Shown here in pieces: positions 51,942-61,805 of a stretch of DNA of 64,000 nt; the first letter of the stretch is position 1; every line of letters starts with the position of its first letter. A program made the translations under genes and the position numbers. The stretch covers positions 5,106,029-5,170,028 of the forward strand of contig NZ_CP007440.1 in assembly GCF_001579845.1 (NCBI RefSeq). The letters run 5' to 3'. The stretch is from Rhodoplanes sp. Z2-YC6860 (GTDB lineage Bacteria > Pseudomonadota > Alphaproteobacteria > Rhizobiales > Xanthobacteraceae). The notes under the pieces are model-generated. The model saw only the letters and a list, made by a program, of their open reading frames with translations, had not been told where the DNA came from and ran no database searches.

Positions 51942-54430
51942 TGGCTGGCCAGGCCAGCGCTCGTTCGTCCTCCTTCCTGTGTGTGTGGCGTCGGCGCGTA
52001 ACCAAAACCGTTCTGATCCTGCTGAGTGCGGCGACTTTTGTCGCCGGCGTGAGCTTTGTCGCGACGCCTGCGAACGCTCAAATCGTGGTCTTCCCGACCC
52101 GACCGAAGCCGATCAAGCCGGCGCAGCAGAAACGGCCGAACGGCGAGAAGGCGCCGATGCTGCTGCAGGCGACCGAGGTGCAGTACGACTACACCAATAA
52201 GCGCGTCTCGGCCGTCAACAACGTGCAGATCTATCACGAGGGTTCCACCCTCGAAGCCGACAAGGTGATCTACGACGAGAACACCAAGCGGCTGCGCGCC
52301 GAAGGCAACGTGCGCATGACCGAGCCCGACGGCCGCATCACCTATGCGGACGTGATGGATCTGAGCGACGACTTCCGCGACGGCTTCGTCGACTCGCTGC
52401 GCCTCGACACGGCTGACGCGACCCGCATGGCCGCGGCGCGCGCCGACCGCTCCTCAGGCACGTTCACGGTCTTCCACTCCGGCGTCTACACGGCGTGCGA
52501 ACCCTGCAAGGACGATCCGAAGAAGCCGCCGACCTGGCAGGTCAAGGCGGCGCGGATGATCCACGACGGCACCGAGAAGATGATCTATTTCGAGGACGCA
52601 CGCCTCGAATTCTTCGGTCATCCGGTCGCCTATATGCCGTACTTCTCGGCGCCCGACCCGACCGTGAAGCGCAAGTCCGGCTTCCTGATGCCGACGCCGA
52701 GCTACAGCTCGATCTACGGGTTCGGCATGGAGGTGCCGTACTACTGGGCGCTCGCCCCTGATTACGACGTCACGTTCTCGCCGCGGGTGATGAGCAAGCA
52801 GGGCGTGCTGTTGCGCGGCGAATTCCGGCAGCGGCTGGTCGACGGCGCCTACTCGATCCGGGCTTCAGGCATTTATCAGCTCGACCGCGACGTATTCCTG
52901 CGCGACGCCGGCGCGCCGACGCCGGGCTACAAGGGCTTCCGCGGCTCGATCGAAACCACCGGCCAGTTCGCCCTCACCGACCGCTGGACCTGGGGTTGGG
53001 ACGGCATCCTGTCGACCGATCCGACCTATTTCCAGGACTACCACCTGTCGACCTATCAGCGCGGCACCAATCTCCTGGCGAACGGGCTCACGGAGGGCGT
53101 GTCGCAGCTCTACCTCACCGGCCGCGGCGACCGCAGCTACTTCGACATCCGCGCGATGTACTTCATGGGCTTCTCGGAAGCCGACCACCAGTCGCAGATT
53201 CCGTACATCCATCCGGTGATGGACTACAGCTACATCTTCAACAACCCGGTGTTCGGCGGCGAGCTCGGCTATCGCGCCAACTTCACGAGCCTGACGCGCC
53301 AATCCGCCGCATTCGATCCGATCAGTTCAGTCGCGTTCGGCACAAATCAGTGCGCGATGATCAGCGCCGATCCGAGGCAGAAGACTCCGTCGAGCTGTCT
53401 GCTCCGCGGCTTCCCCGGCACATACACACGCGCCTCCGCCGACGTCACCTGGAAGCGCAGCATCACCGACCAGTTCGGCCAGGTATGGACGCCGTTCGCG
53501 ACCTTGCGCGCCGATGCCGGCTACGCCTCGGTGGACAATCAGCCGGGCGTCTCGAACTTCATGAACACCGGCGACAACAGCCAGTTGCGCGTGATGCCGA
53601 CCGTCGGTGTCGAGTACCGCTATCCGTTCATCAACGTGCAGTCATGGGGCACGCAGACCATCGAGCCGATGGCGCAACTGATCGCGCGCCCCAACGAGAC
53701 CGGCATCGGCCGGCTGCCGAACGAAGACTCGCAGAGCCTGATCTTCGACGACACCAACCTGTTCCGGGTCGACAAGTTCGCCGGCTGGGACCGCGCCGAA
53801 GGTGGCGGCCGGGCCAACGTCGGCGTGCAGTACACCGCGCAGTTCAATCGCGGCGGCTTCGTCAACGCGCTGTTCGGCCAGTCCTACCAGCTGTTCGGCA
53901 CCAACTCCTTTGCGGTCGGCGACAGCGCCAACACCGGCCTCAACAGCGGCCTCGACACCGACCGCTCCGACTATGTGGCGCGCTTGATGTACCAGCCGGA
54001 CCGCGTCTGGTCGTTCACCACGCGCTTCCGCTTCGACCAGTCCACGTTTGACGTACAGCGCTTCGAGACCGAGGCGCGCGCGACGTTCGACCGCTGGTCG
54101 GTGTCGGTGCTCTACGGCGACTACGCTCCGCAGCCCCTGCTTGGCTTCCTCGACCGGCGTCAGGGCATCCTGACCAGTGGATCGATCAAGCTGACGCAGA
54201 ACTGGGTCGCCAATGCCTCGGTCCGCTACGACCTTGCCGCCGAGAAGATCTCCGGAACGACTTTCGGCATCGGCTACATCGACGATTGCCTCATTGTCGC
54301 CCTGAACTACATGCGCAACTACACCTATAGCGGCGTTGCCACCCGCGATGACCGGATCATGCTGCAAATGACACTTCGCACTCTGGGCGGCGTGTCGGTT
54401 GGCCAGACTGTCAGCTCCGGTCAGTTATAG
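51941..54430 (+). CDS. lptD: LPS-assembly protein LptD
   Basis: LptD is the outer-membrane barrel that places lipopolysaccharide on the cell surface with LptE. Signal peptide is about 1-46 (ending TPANAQ). The periplasmic OstA-like jellyroll is at about 70-150 with LLQATEVQYDYTNKR and ADKVIYDENTKRLRAEGNVRM, followed by a large barrel of about 26 strands with the family's YMPYFSAPDPTVKRKSGFL block. Cys residues at CEPCKDD, in the middle (NQCAMI, SSCLL) and DDCLIV near the C-terminus could make the linking disulfides that activate the barrel. The ATG overlaps the lptG stop. At 829 residues the length is normal. Confidence 0.95.
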   Translation: MAGQASARSSSFLCVWRRRVTKTVLILLSAATFVAGVSFVATPANAQIVVFPTRPKPIKPAQQKRPNGEKAPMLLQATEVQYDYTNKRVSAVNNVQIYHEGSTLEADKVIYDENTKRLRAEGNVRMTEPDGRITYADVMDLSDDFRDGFVDSLRLDTADATRMAAARADRSSGTFTVFHSGVYTACEPCKDDPKKPPTWQVKAARMIHDGTEKMIYFEDARLEFFGHPVAYMPYFSAPDPTVKRKSGFLMPTPSYSSIYGFGMEVPYYWALAPDYDVTFSPRVMSKQGVLLRGEFRQRLVDGAYSIRASGIYQLDRDVFLRDAGAPTPGYKGFRGSIETTGQFALTDRWTWGWDGILSTDPTYFQDYHLSTYQRGTNLLANGLTEGVSQLYLTGRGDRSYFDIRAMYFMGFSEADHQSQIPYIHPVMDYSYIFNNPVFGGELGYRANFTSLTRQSAAFDPISSVAFGTNQCAMISADPRQKTPSSCLLRGFPGTYTRASADVTWKRSITDQFGQVWTPFATLRADAGYASVDNQPGVSNFMNTGDNSQLRVMPTVGVEYRYPFINVQSWGTQTIEPMAQLIARPNETGIGRLPNEDSQSLIFDDTNLFRVDKFAGWDRAEGGGRANVGVQYTAQFNRGGFVNALFGQSYQLFGTNSFAVGDSANTGLNSGLDTDRSDYVARLMYQPDRVWSFTTRFRFDQSTFDVQRFETEARATFDRWSVSVLYGDYAPQPLLGFLDRRQGILTSGSIKLTQNWVANASVRYDLAAEKISGTTFGIGYIDDCLIVALNYMRNYTYSGVATRDDRIMLQMTLRTLGGVSVGQTVSSGQL

Positions 54431-54496
54431 GCTATATAAAGAGAGCGCCGGAACGGTCCGGCGTTCCGCGGCGACGACCAATCGACCGCCCAAAGC

Positions 54497-55462
54497 ATGC
54501 ACAATGCGATGAAACTCAAATCTCCGATCCCGCTCCTTCGCCGCCTCGCCATGATCGCCACACTCGCACTCGCCGCCTGGGGCACGGTGCCGCAGGCCGC
54601 GCTGGCCCAGGGCGTTGCGGTCCTGGTCAACGGCGATCCGGTCACCGATTTCGACATCGAGCAGCGCACCAAGCTGGCGACGTTGAGCGGGCAGAAGGGA
54701 ACGAGCCGCCAGCAGATCATCGAGGAGCTGATCAACGAGAAGCTCAAGATCCAGCTGCTCAAGCGCTACGCGATTCCGGATGTCGACAAGGACGTCGACA
54801 ACGCCATGACCAACATGGCGCGCCGGATGCGGCAGAACTCCAGGGAGTTCGCCGATCAGCTGGCCAAGCAGGGCGTACAGATCGACACCCTGAAGTCGCG
54901 CATGAAAGCCGACATCATCTGGCAACAGCTCGTCCGCGGCCGTTTCCAGGCGAGCTTCCAGTTCAACGACAAGGACATCCAGCAGCGGCTGCAGGCCAAG
55001 CATCCGGAAGGCATCCCCGCCACCGCGGCCTATGACTACACACTGCGCCCGATCCTGTTCATCGTGCCGCGCGGCTCGCCGAGCGAGGCCTTCGCGGCCC
55101 GCGCCAAGGAGGCCGAAGCGCTGCGCGCTGAATTCCAGAATTGCGACGAAGGCATCTCTCGCGCGCGCGGCATGCGCTTTGTCGCGGTGCGGCCACCGGT
55201 GGTGAAGAACTCCGCCGAGCTGCCGGCCGCGCTCCGCGACATCCTGACCAAGACCGAAATCGGCCGGCTGACGCCGCCGGAGACAACCCAGCAAGGCGTC
55301 GAGGTCTATGCGGTGTGCAGCCGCAAGAATTCGGAAAACACCCCGGAGAAGAAGGAAATTCGCGACCAGCTCTACAACGAAACGTTCGAGAGGCTGTCGA
55401 AGGAATTCCTCAAGGAAATCCGCAGCCAGGCCATGATCGAATACAAACAAGCCAAGCCATGA
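54497..55462 (+). CDS. surA: SurA-like periplasmic chaperone/peptidylprolyl isomerase
   Basis: SurA helps barrels such as LptD to fold, so it belongs to the same pathway as the gene before it. The 321 residues have a signal peptide (ending AALAQ), the SurA N-domain ([22 protein letters not shown], then [31 protein letters not shown]) and a divergent parvulin-like half ([17 protein letters not shown], later [19 protein letters not shown]). Catalytic parvulin residues are not all visible, so it may act as a chaperone only. The stop overlaps the pdxA ATG (ATGA). It begins 66 bases after lptD, in the same operon. Confidence 0.9.
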   Translation: MHNAMKLKSPIPLLRRLAMIATLALAAWGTVPQAALAQGVAVLVNGDPVTDFDIEQRTKLATLSGQKGTSRQQIIEELINEKLKIQLLKRYAIPDVDKDVDNAMTNMARRMRQNSREFADQLAKQGVQIDTLKSRMKADIIWQQLVRGRFQASFQFNDKDIQQRLQAKHPEGIPATAAYDYTLRPILFIVPRGSPSEAFAARAKEAEALRAEFQNCDEGISRARGMRFVAVRPPVVKNSAELPAALRDILTKTEIGRLTPPETTQQGVEVYAVCSRKNSENTPEKKEIRDQLYNETFERLSKEFLKEIRSQAMIEYKQAKP

Positions 55463-56496
55463 CGCTGCCACTCGCGCTGACGTTTGGTGAGCCCGCAGGC
55501 ATCGGACCAGACATCACGCTTGCGGCCTGGTCGCGCCGCGCCGCTCTCGATCTGCCCCCGTTCTATGTGCTTGGCGATCCGCAGGCGCTCGAGCGCCGCG
55601 CCAAGGCGCTCGGGCTGAACCTGCCGATCGCGACCGCGACGCCGGCGACCGCGGTGAAGGCTTTCGCAACCGCCCTGCCCGTCGCCGATATCGGCATTCC
55701 GGCAACCGCCTCCCCCGGTCGCCCCGACGAAAGCAGCGCCGCAGCCGCGATCGGCTCGATCGACCGCGCGGTGGCCGACGTGCTCGCAGGCCGCGCCGCC
55801 GCGGTGGTCACCAATCCGATCGCCAAGAGCGTACTCTACAAGGCGGGCTTCACCGATCCGGGCCACACCGAATACCTGGCGCGGCTGTCGTTTCAGGAGA
55901 CCGGCGATCCGGCGTGGCCTGTGATGATGCTGTGGGCGCCCGAGGTGGCCGTGGTGCCGGTGACGATCCACATGCCGTTCAAAGACGTGCCGCAGCACCT
56001 CACCCGCGATCTCATTTTCGAGACCGGCCGCGTGGTGGCGCGCGATCTGATCGACCGCTTCGGCATCGCGCAGCCGAGGATCGCAGTCGCAGGTCTCAAC
56101 CCGCATGCCGGCGAGGACGGCACGATCGGCAAGGAGGACAATCTCATCGTGAAGCCCGCGATCGAGCGCCTCGTCGCCGACGGGATCGACGCGCGCGGGC
56201 CGCTTCCCGCCGACACCATGTTCCATGAGGCCGCTCGCAAGACCTACGACGTGGCGCTCTGCATGTATCATGACCAGGCGCTGATCCCGATCAAGACGCT
56301 GGCGTTCGATCATGGCGTCAACGTCACGCTCGGCCTGCCTTTCGTGCGCACCTCGCCGGATCACGGCACCGCCTTCGACATCGCCGGCAGCGGCAAGGCC
56401 GATCCATCGAGTCTGGTCGCGGCGTTGAAGCTTGCGGCGCGGCTTGCCGTGGCCGATCAGCGCAAGCAGCGGAAGCCGTTCGCCGCCCTCACATGA
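55459..56496 (+). CDS. pdxA: 4-hydroxythreonine-4-phosphate dehydrogenase
   Basis: PdxA oxidises 4-phosphohydroxy-L-threonine in pyridoxal phosphate synthesis. The 345 residues start [19 protein letters not shown], the family hallmark. Metal ligands are expected from the His in GHTEYLARL, the His in [11 protein letters not shown] and the His in [10 protein letters not shown], all of which are conserved. The substrate-phosphate region is [10 protein letters not shown]. The gene overlaps surA and rsmA by four bases each, an arrangement also known in E. coli (surA-pdxA-rsmA). Confidence 0.96.
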   Translation: MTLPLALTFGEPAGIGPDITLAAWSRRAALDLPPFYVLGDPQALERRAKALGLNLPIATATPATAVKAFATALPVADIGIPATASPGRPDESSAAAAIGSIDRAVADVLAGRAAAVVTNPIAKSVLYKAGFTDPGHTEYLARLSFQETGDPAWPVMMLWAPEVAVVPVTIHMPFKDVPQHLTRDLIFETGRVVARDLIDRFGIAQPRIAVAGLNPHAGEDGTIGKEDNLIVKPAIERLVADGIDARGPLPADTMFHEAARKTYDVALCMYHDQALIPIKTLAFDHGVNVTLGLPFVRTSPDHGTAFDIAGSGKADPSSLVAALKLAARLAVADQRKQRKPFAALT

Positions 56497-57380
56497 GCGC
56501 CCAAAAGAGCGCACCGGACAGCGCCAAGGACAACGCCGCCGACGGCCTGCCGCCGCTGCGCGAGGTGATCCGCCGCCACGATCTGTCGGCGAGGAAATCG
56601 CTCGGCCAGAATTTCCTGCTCGATCTCAACCTCACCGGCCGTATTGCCCGCGCGGCGGGCCCGCTCGACGGCGTCACCGTGGTCGAGATCGGCCCCGGCC
56701 CCGGCGGTCTCACCCGGGCGCTGCTCGCGGAAGGCGCACGCCGCGTGATCGCGGTCGAGCGAGACGAACGTGCGCTCGCGGCGCTGGCCGAGATCGCCGC
56801 ACATTATCCGGATCGCCTGACTGTCGTTGCAGGCGACGCGATGGAGTTCGATCCGCGGCCGCATATCGATCGTGGTCCGGTGCGGATCGTCGCGAACCTT
56901 CCTTACAACATTGCAACGCCGCTCCTGATCGGCTGGCTCAGCGCCGAGCCGTGGCCACCCTGGTACGACCGTCTCGTGCTCATGTTTCAGCGCGAGGTGG
57001 CCGAACGGCTGGTGGCGCCACCGGGCGGCAAGCAATACGGCCGGCTGTCGGTGCTCACCTCATGGCGGGCACAGGCCAGGATCCTATTCGACGTGCACCC
57101 TTCGGCGTTCGTGCCGCCGCCGAAGGTGACGTCTTCGGTGGTGCAAATCGTCCCCCGCCCCGACCCGCTGCCCTGCAGCCGGCCGGTGCTGGAGCGCGTC
57201 ACCGAGGCGGCCTTCGGCCAGCGGAGGAAGATGCTCCGTCAGAGCCTCAAGTCGCTCGGCACCGACCCGCTGCCGCTGCTCGCCGCCGCTGGCATTGAGC
57301 CCACTGCACGGGCCGAGGACATCCCAGTGGCCGGTTTTGCCGCCCTGGCCCGGGAATTTGCGGCATCGGGATACCGGTAA
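56493..57380 (+). CDS. rsmA: 16S rRNA (adenine1518/1519-N6) dimethyltransferase
   Basis: RsmA (KsgA) dimethylates two adenosines in helix 45 of 16S rRNA with S-adenosylmethionine. The 295 residues have [10 protein letters not shown], the SAM loop [15 protein letters not shown], the catalytic [11 protein letters not shown] and the C-terminal domain starting [17 protein letters not shown], with [10 protein letters not shown]. The ATG overlaps the pdxA stop, so it is the last gene of the overlapping chain that began with lptF. Loss of this methylation gives kasugamycin resistance in other bacteria. Confidence 0.97.
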   Translation: MSAQKSAPDSAKDNAADGLPPLREVIRRHDLSARKSLGQNFLLDLNLTGRIARAAGPLDGVTVVEIGPGPGGLTRALLAEGARRVIAVERDERALAALAEIAAHYPDRLTVVAGDAMEFDPRPHIDRGPVRIVANLPYNIATPLLIGWLSAEPWPPWYDRLVLMFQREVAERLVAPPGGKQYGRLSVLTSWRAQARILFDVHPSAFVPPPKVTSSVVQIVPRPDPLPCSRPVLERVTEAAFGQRRKMLRQSLKSLGTDPLPLLAAAGIEPTARAEDIPVAGFAALAREFAASGYR

Positions 57381-57528
57381 CACCTCGATCTCGGTTCCAT
57401 TCGTTGCCCTGCCGCAACAGGTGCCAATCAATAGGTAGGCATACGTAGTCGTGCGGACCTACCTGCCCTTGATTTGGTCATTGTTGCAGCGCAACATTTT
57501 TACGCCGGGGAATCAGAAGGAGCTTGGT

Positions 57529-57861
57529 ATGACCTTGCACTTTCCCACTGGCGTACTCCGTCCCGCGTTGGCTTGTGTCACGGCGCTGCTGACCCTTTCT
57601 CTGGCCCAGGCTCATGGCCCGGCGGAATGGATCCAGCGCGGCGGCTACAAGAACGCGGCCGGAGAGTTGTGTTGCGGCGAGCGGGACTGCTTCGAGCTGA
57701 CGGACGCGGACGTGAAGATCACTTCGTCCGGCTACTTGGTGGTCAGCATGAAGGAGACGATCCCGTTTCAGGAGGCGACCCCGTCGCCTGACGGTCACTA
57801 CTGGCGCTGCCAATGGGGCGGCGCGCGGAAGTGCTTCTTCGCGCCTCCGGGCAGCACCTGA
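57529..57861 (+). CDS. Small secreted cysteine-rich protein, function unknown
   Basis: This 110-residue protein has a Sec signal peptide (about 1-28, ending SLAQA). The mature part starts HGPAEWIQRGGYKNAAGELCCGERDCFELTD, with three Cys close together and two more in YWRCQWGGARKCFFAP. I recall a conserved group of alphaproteobacterial proteins with CCGxxDC and RCxW. The start is ATG 57529 after AAGGAGC. It lies 148 bases after rsmA and is convergent with gmk. Disulfides or metal binding are likely, but no function is known to me. Confidence 0.78.
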   Translation: MTLHFPTGVLRPALACVTALLTLSLAQAHGPAEWIQRGGYKNAAGELCCGERDCFELTDADVKITSSGYLVVSMKETIPFQEATPSPDGHYWRCQWGGARKCFFAPPGST

Positions 57862-57906
57862 CCGGAAACGCCGCGACAGCAACGCAAGCGTAGGAGACGA
57901 CGCGTC

Positions 57907-58587
57907 TTAGAGTTCAGCCTGGAGGCGCCGCACAAAGGCGGACAGCCCCGTCTGGCGTTCGCGTTTCAGCCGCTCGGCAGCGAGAATGGCGCGCACCTCG
58001 CTGAAGGCGCGGTCGAGGTCGCGGTTGACCACGACATAGTCGTACTCGGCCCAGTGGCTCATCTCATCGCCCGCTTTGGCCATGCGAGCGCGGATCACCT
58101 TCTTGTCGTCGAGCGCGCGGGTGTGCAGCCGCCGGGCGAGTTCGCCGCTCGACGGCGGCAGGATGAACACGCTCACCAGATCGTCGCGGGCGCGCTCGCG
58201 AACCTGCTGCGTGCCTTGCCAGTCGATGTCGAACAGCACGTCGCGGCCGGCCTTCAGCGCCTTTTCCACCGGCTTCCTTGGCGTGCCGTAGCCGTTGCCG
58301 AACACTTCCGCATATTCCAGGAGATCGCCGGTTTTCACCATCTGATCGAACCGCTTGCGATCGATGAAGTGATAATGCCTGCCGTTGACCTCGCCGCGCC
58401 GCCTCGGCCGTGTCGTCACCGAGATCGACAGTTCGATATTGCGCTCGGTGGTGAGCAGCATCCGCGACAGCGTGGTCTTGCCCGCGCCGGACGGTGACGA
58501 CAACACGAGCATCAGCCCGCGGCGGGCGATGATCTTGGACTTCGCGCGGGAGGGTCTGGCGCGGTTATCGGATCGAACGCGCGCCAT
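57907..58587 (-). CDS. gmk: Guanylate kinase
   Basis: Gmk turns GMP into GDP with ATP. The P-loop is SPSGAGKTT at about residues 31-39, and the GMP-binding region is SISVTTRPRRRGEVNGRHYHFI with the following ENFI-equivalent DLLEYAEVFGNGYGTP. The catalytic lid is TRALDDKKVIRARMAKA. At 226 residues it has about 25 extra basic residues at the N-terminus, as often in this order. ATG 58587 lies two bases after the yicC stop, so the two are cotranscribed. The GTG at 58590 would overlap that stop codon. Confidence 0.96.
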   Translation of the reverse strand: MARVRSDNRARPSRAKSKIIARRGLMLVLSSPSGAGKTTLSRMLLTTERNIELSISVTTRPRRRGEVNGRHYHFIDRKRFDQMVKTGDLLEYAEVFGNGYGTPRKPVEKALKAGRDVLFDIDWQGTQQVRERARDDLVSVFILPPSSGELARRLHTRALDDKKVIRARMAKAGDEMSHWAEYDYVVVNRDLDRAFSEVRAILAAERLKRERQTGLSAFVRRLQAEL

Positions 58588-58589
58588 CA

Positions 58590-59477
58590 CTACTCCAGAT
58601 TCTGAACCTGCTCGCGGAACTGCTCGACCACGGCCTTGAGGTCGAGGCCGATGTTGGTCAGCTCCAGGTCATTGGCCTTCGAGCACAGCGTATTGGACTC
58701 GCGGTTGAGCTCCTGCGCGAGGAAGTCGAGCTTTCGGCCGATCGGGCCGCCGCTCGCGATCAGCTTCTTGCCCTGCGCCACATGCGCCACGAGCCGGTCG
58801 AGCTCCTCGCGGATGTCGGCCTTGGTGGCGAGCAGAATGGCCTCCTGATGAAGGCGGTCGGCGTCGAAACGCTGCGAGCCGTCGAGCAGCTCGGCGATCT
58901 TCTCGGCAAGGCGGGCCTTGATCGCCTCGGGCTTCCGCCCGGGCGTCGCTTCCGCGCGCGCGGTGAGGCTTGCGATCTCGCTCAGCCGGTCGGTCAGAAT
59001 TTTCCCAAGCGCGCTGCCTTCGGTGCGCCGCATCTCGGCGAGCCCCTTCAGCGCCTGCGTGAAGCCCGCAATGATCGCAGCCTCGGCCGCGGCGCGCTCC
59101 TCCTCGCTTTCTTCGGCGTCACTCACCTCGATCACACCCTTGAGCGAGAGAATGCCGTCGAGCGACGGCGGCGCGGCGTCGACCTTGCCGGACAGGCCCT
59201 TGAGAGTGGCCAGCACGGCCGCGAGCACCGGCTCGTTGACCCGCACCGCAGGCGCGGCGTTCTGGCGGCTGACCGTGAGATTGGCGAACACGCTGCCGCG
59301 CGACAGCGCCTCCGAGCCCTTGGCGCGCGCCGGTCCCTCGATCGCATCCCAGCCTGGCGGCAGGCGGAGCTTCAGATCAAGGCCCTTGGCGTTGACCGAT
59401 TTCAGCTCCCACGCCCAGGCATAGGTGCCGGAGACACCGTGGCTGCGGGCAAAGCCGGTCATACTCGATAGCGTCAT
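58590..59477 (-). CDS. yicC: YicC/YloC family endoribonuclease
   Basis: YicC-type proteins are hexameric endoribonucleases, and in E. coli one affects a small regulatory RNA. The 295 residues have MTLSSMTGFARSHG, the conserved start, WELKSVNAKGLDLKLRLPPG and the C-terminal signature LNRESNTLCSKANDLELTNIGLDLK, where catalytic metal ligands are expected. It precedes gmk by two bases in the leftward unit. In many relatives mltG lies directly upstream of yicC; here three unrelated genes are between them. Confidence 0.95.
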   Translation of the reverse strand: MTLSSMTGFARSHGVSGTYAWAWELKSVNAKGLDLKLRLPPGWDAIEGPARAKGSEALSRGSVFANLTVSRQNAAPAVRVNEPVLAAVLATLKGLSGKVDAAPPSLDGILSLKGVIEVSDAEESEEERAAAEAAIIAGFTQALKGLAEMRRTEGSALGKILTDRLSEIASLTARAEATPGRKPEAIKARLAEKIAELLDGSQRFDADRLHQEAILLATKADIREELDRLVAHVAQGKKLIASGGPIGRKLDFLAQELNRESNTLCSKANDLELTNIGLDLKAVVEQFREQVQNLE

Positions 59478-59608
59478 GCGACTGAGAATCCGTGCGAGGA
59501 ATGCGCGCGGACCTTAGTGCATTTCTGCTGATCGCGCCAAATCGACCGGCGGCCGCGAATTCGCCCGACACGACCGCTGCTTGTTCTGGCCGGCCAGCAA
59601 TTGGACGG

Positions 59609-60586
59609 CTATTCGGCCGTCGCGCCGGATACCCTGACGACCTCGCCCCAGCGAACGATTTCCGTCTTCACGAAGGCATCCAGCTCCTCCAGCGAGCCAC
59701 TATGCATCGTCGTCATCCCGAGCTTGTCGACCGTGGACTTGAAGGCCTCCGACTTCACGATGGCGATAATCTCGTCATGCAGCTTCGATTGGACCGGAAG
59801 CGGCGTGCCGCCTGTGACTGCGATGCCGAGCCACGAGGCGGCGTTGAAGTTCGACAATCCCACCTCCGCCGCAGACGGCACGTCGGGGAGTACCGGCAGC
59901 CGCGCGCTGGTCCCTGCGAAGATCGGCCGGACCTTCCCGGCTTTCATGAGTTCGAGGCCCGAGATGAGATCGCAGAACATCACCGGCAGCTGTCCTGCCA
60001 CCACGTCGGTCAGCGCGGGCAGCGTGCCGCGGTAAGGGATATGCGTCATATGGATGCCTGCAATCGACATCATCAGTTCCATAAACAGATGATGAGGCGA
60101 GCCGATGCCGGCGCTGGCATAAGACATCGGCTTGGCCTTGGCCTCTGCAATCAGGTCGGCGTAGGAGCGGATCGGCGACGCCGGATTGACCACCATCACA
60201 AGCGGCGAAGCCGCCACCAGCGCAAGCAGCTTGAGGTCAGTTTTCGGGTCGTAAGGCAGCTTCTTATAAAGGGAGTCATTGATCGCAAGCGGTGTGCTCG
60301 AACCCATCAGCAGCGTGTAGCCGTCAGGCGCCGCCTTGGCCACGACGTTCGTTCCAATCACGGTGCCGCCACCGGTCCGGTTCTCGACCAGGACCGGCTT
60401 GCCGAACTTTTCGCTGAGACTGTTTCCGATGTAGCGCGCGACGGTATCAAGCGTTCCCCCGGCCGCGTAGGGAACGACGATGGTCAAGGACCGCGAAGGA
60501 TAGTCCTGCGCCCATGCGGCGCTCCCTGCCGCAATCGCGAAAACGGCCGCCGCCAGCGCGGATCGCGCCATTCGGTTGGACATCAT
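59609..60586 (-). CDS. Bug/TctC-family solute-binding protein
   Basis: This is a third Bug protein, 325 residues, with a signal peptide ending AAWAQ and a mature start DYPSRSLTIVVPYAAGGTLDTVAR, the family's binding loop. PDGYTLLMGSSTPLAIN and AGIGSPHHLFMELMM are typical later blocks. The start is ATG 60586 (or 60583) after GGTGG. It is leftward, 115 bases after the LysR gene, and divergent from the flavin monooxygenase gene. The trio suggests uptake or sensing of a carboxylate or sulfonate linked to that enzyme. There is no TctAB gene nearby. Confidence 0.9.
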   Translation of the reverse strand: MMSNRMARSALAAAVFAIAAGSAAWAQDYPSRSLTIVVPYAAGGTLDTVARYIGNSLSEKFGKPVLVENRTGGGTVIGTNVVAKAAPDGYTLLMGSSTPLAINDSLYKKLPYDPKTDLKLLALVAASPLVMVVNPASPIRSYADLIAEAKAKPMSYASAGIGSPHHLFMELMMSIAGIHMTHIPYRGTLPALTDVVAGQLPVMFCDLISGLELMKAGKVRPIFAGTSARLPVLPDVPSAAEVGLSNFNAASWLGIAVTGGTPLPVQSKLHDEIIAIVKSEAFKSTVDKLGMTTMHSGSLEELDAFVKTEIVRWGEVVRVSGATAE

Positions 60587-60701
60587 TTGCTTCCACCTTT
60601 CCGTCGCGTTCCCGGCGAGGCGTGCAAAGCCTAATGAAACCCGCATAGAGCAGCCAATTACATAATCTCATGAATTGATGAGGAATGCCGGTGCCGGCGC
60701 G

Positions 60702-61679
60702 CTATAGCTTGCGCGGGTCGAGTGCCTTGCGCAGGCTGTCGAGTTCCGAGGCGGCCATGCTGATCTCGGCGTTGCGCAAGCGGCGCACGGCGTCGAGCTG
60801 CGCGAGAATGGCCGAAGCGACCTGCCGTGCCGCCGGCGTCAGCGTGCGGCGCCGGGACGATACGAAGTGCAACTCGCGAAACATGTCCGGCTCGTGCACG
60901 GCGCGGAACACCAAATTCTGGCGCGTCGCCGGAATCGCGGCGACGCTCGGCAGCAGCGCAAAACCCGCCCCTTGCTCCACGATCGCAACCAGCGCCGAGA
61001 TGCTGGACGCCTCATAGCTCGGCTTGGGCAATGCCGCTGCGACCTCGGGATGTTTTTCGAGCGTGGTGCGAAGCGACGTGCCTTGCGCGAGGCTCGCGAA
61101 CGGAAACCTCGTCAGGTCCTTCCAGGTCAGCTTGCGCTTGCGCGCCAGCGGGTGACTCTTGGCGCACAGGATCCCAGCCTGGTCCCGAAGCAGAAACCAG
61201 CTCTCCATCTCATTCGATGGCTGCGCGATGCTCGCCAGACCGAAATCAGCCTCACCCGCCGCAACCCTGCGCACCACCGCGTCGCCGATATCTTCCAGAA
61301 TGCGCACCGAGATTCCGGGGAAAGACATGGCGAGCGTCGCGATCGAAGGCGCCACCACCAGTGAGATGACCGACGCTCCGGCCACCACGGCGACCGATCC
61401 CCGTTCACCCCGCGCCAGCGCATGAAGGTCCTCGACCGCGTTGGACAATTCATCCAGCAGCCGGTCGGCCAGCGGCAGGAACCCCGCGCCTGCGCTGGTC
61501 GGCTCGACCGAGCGGGTCGTCCTATGCAGCAGCTTGAGGCCGACCTCGGCCTCGAGCTCGCGAATCTGGAGCGTCAGGGTCGACTGGGACTGGTTCAGCC
61601 GTGCTGCCGCGCGGGTGAAACTCCCTTCCTTCGCGATCATCACGAAGGCGCGGAGCTGCTTCAGCGTGACGTTGCGCAT
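60702..61679 (-). CDS. LysR-family transcriptional regulator
   Basis: This 325-residue regulator has the winged helix at 3-62 (LKQLRAFVMIAKEGSFTRAAARLNQSQSTLTLQIRELE) and a two-lobed effector domain with GSVAVVAGASVISLVVAPSI and later GAGFALLPSVA. It has an unusually long C-terminal tail. It diverges from the flavin monooxygenase gene across 126 bases, the usual layout for a LysR regulator and its target, and is followed by the Bug protein gene on its own strand. Inducer unknown. Confidence 0.93.
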   Translation of the reverse strand: MRNVTLKQLRAFVMIAKEGSFTRAAARLNQSQSTLTLQIRELEAEVGLKLLHRTTRSVEPTSAGAGFLPLADRLLDELSNAVEDLHALARGERGSVAVVAGASVISLVVAPSIATLAMSFPGISVRILEDIGDAVVRRVAAGEADFGLASIAQPSNEMESWFLLRDQAGILCAKSHPLARKRKLTWKDLTRFPFASLAQGTSLRTTLEKHPEVAAALPKPSYEASSISALVAIVEQGAGFALLPSVAAIPATRQNLVFRAVHEPDMFRELHFVSSRRRTLTPAARQVASAILAQLDAVRRLRNAEISMAASELDSLRKALDPRKL

Positions 61680-61805
61680 ATTCAGGAATACTCATAAATC
61701 CGGCCCATCATTTCAATTAGATCATTCATCACCGGGCCGCTAGGCTGCGTCACGACCCCTGCGGACCGCCGCAGGCCTTGGCGACACCCGAGCGGGAGCG
61801 GCAGC

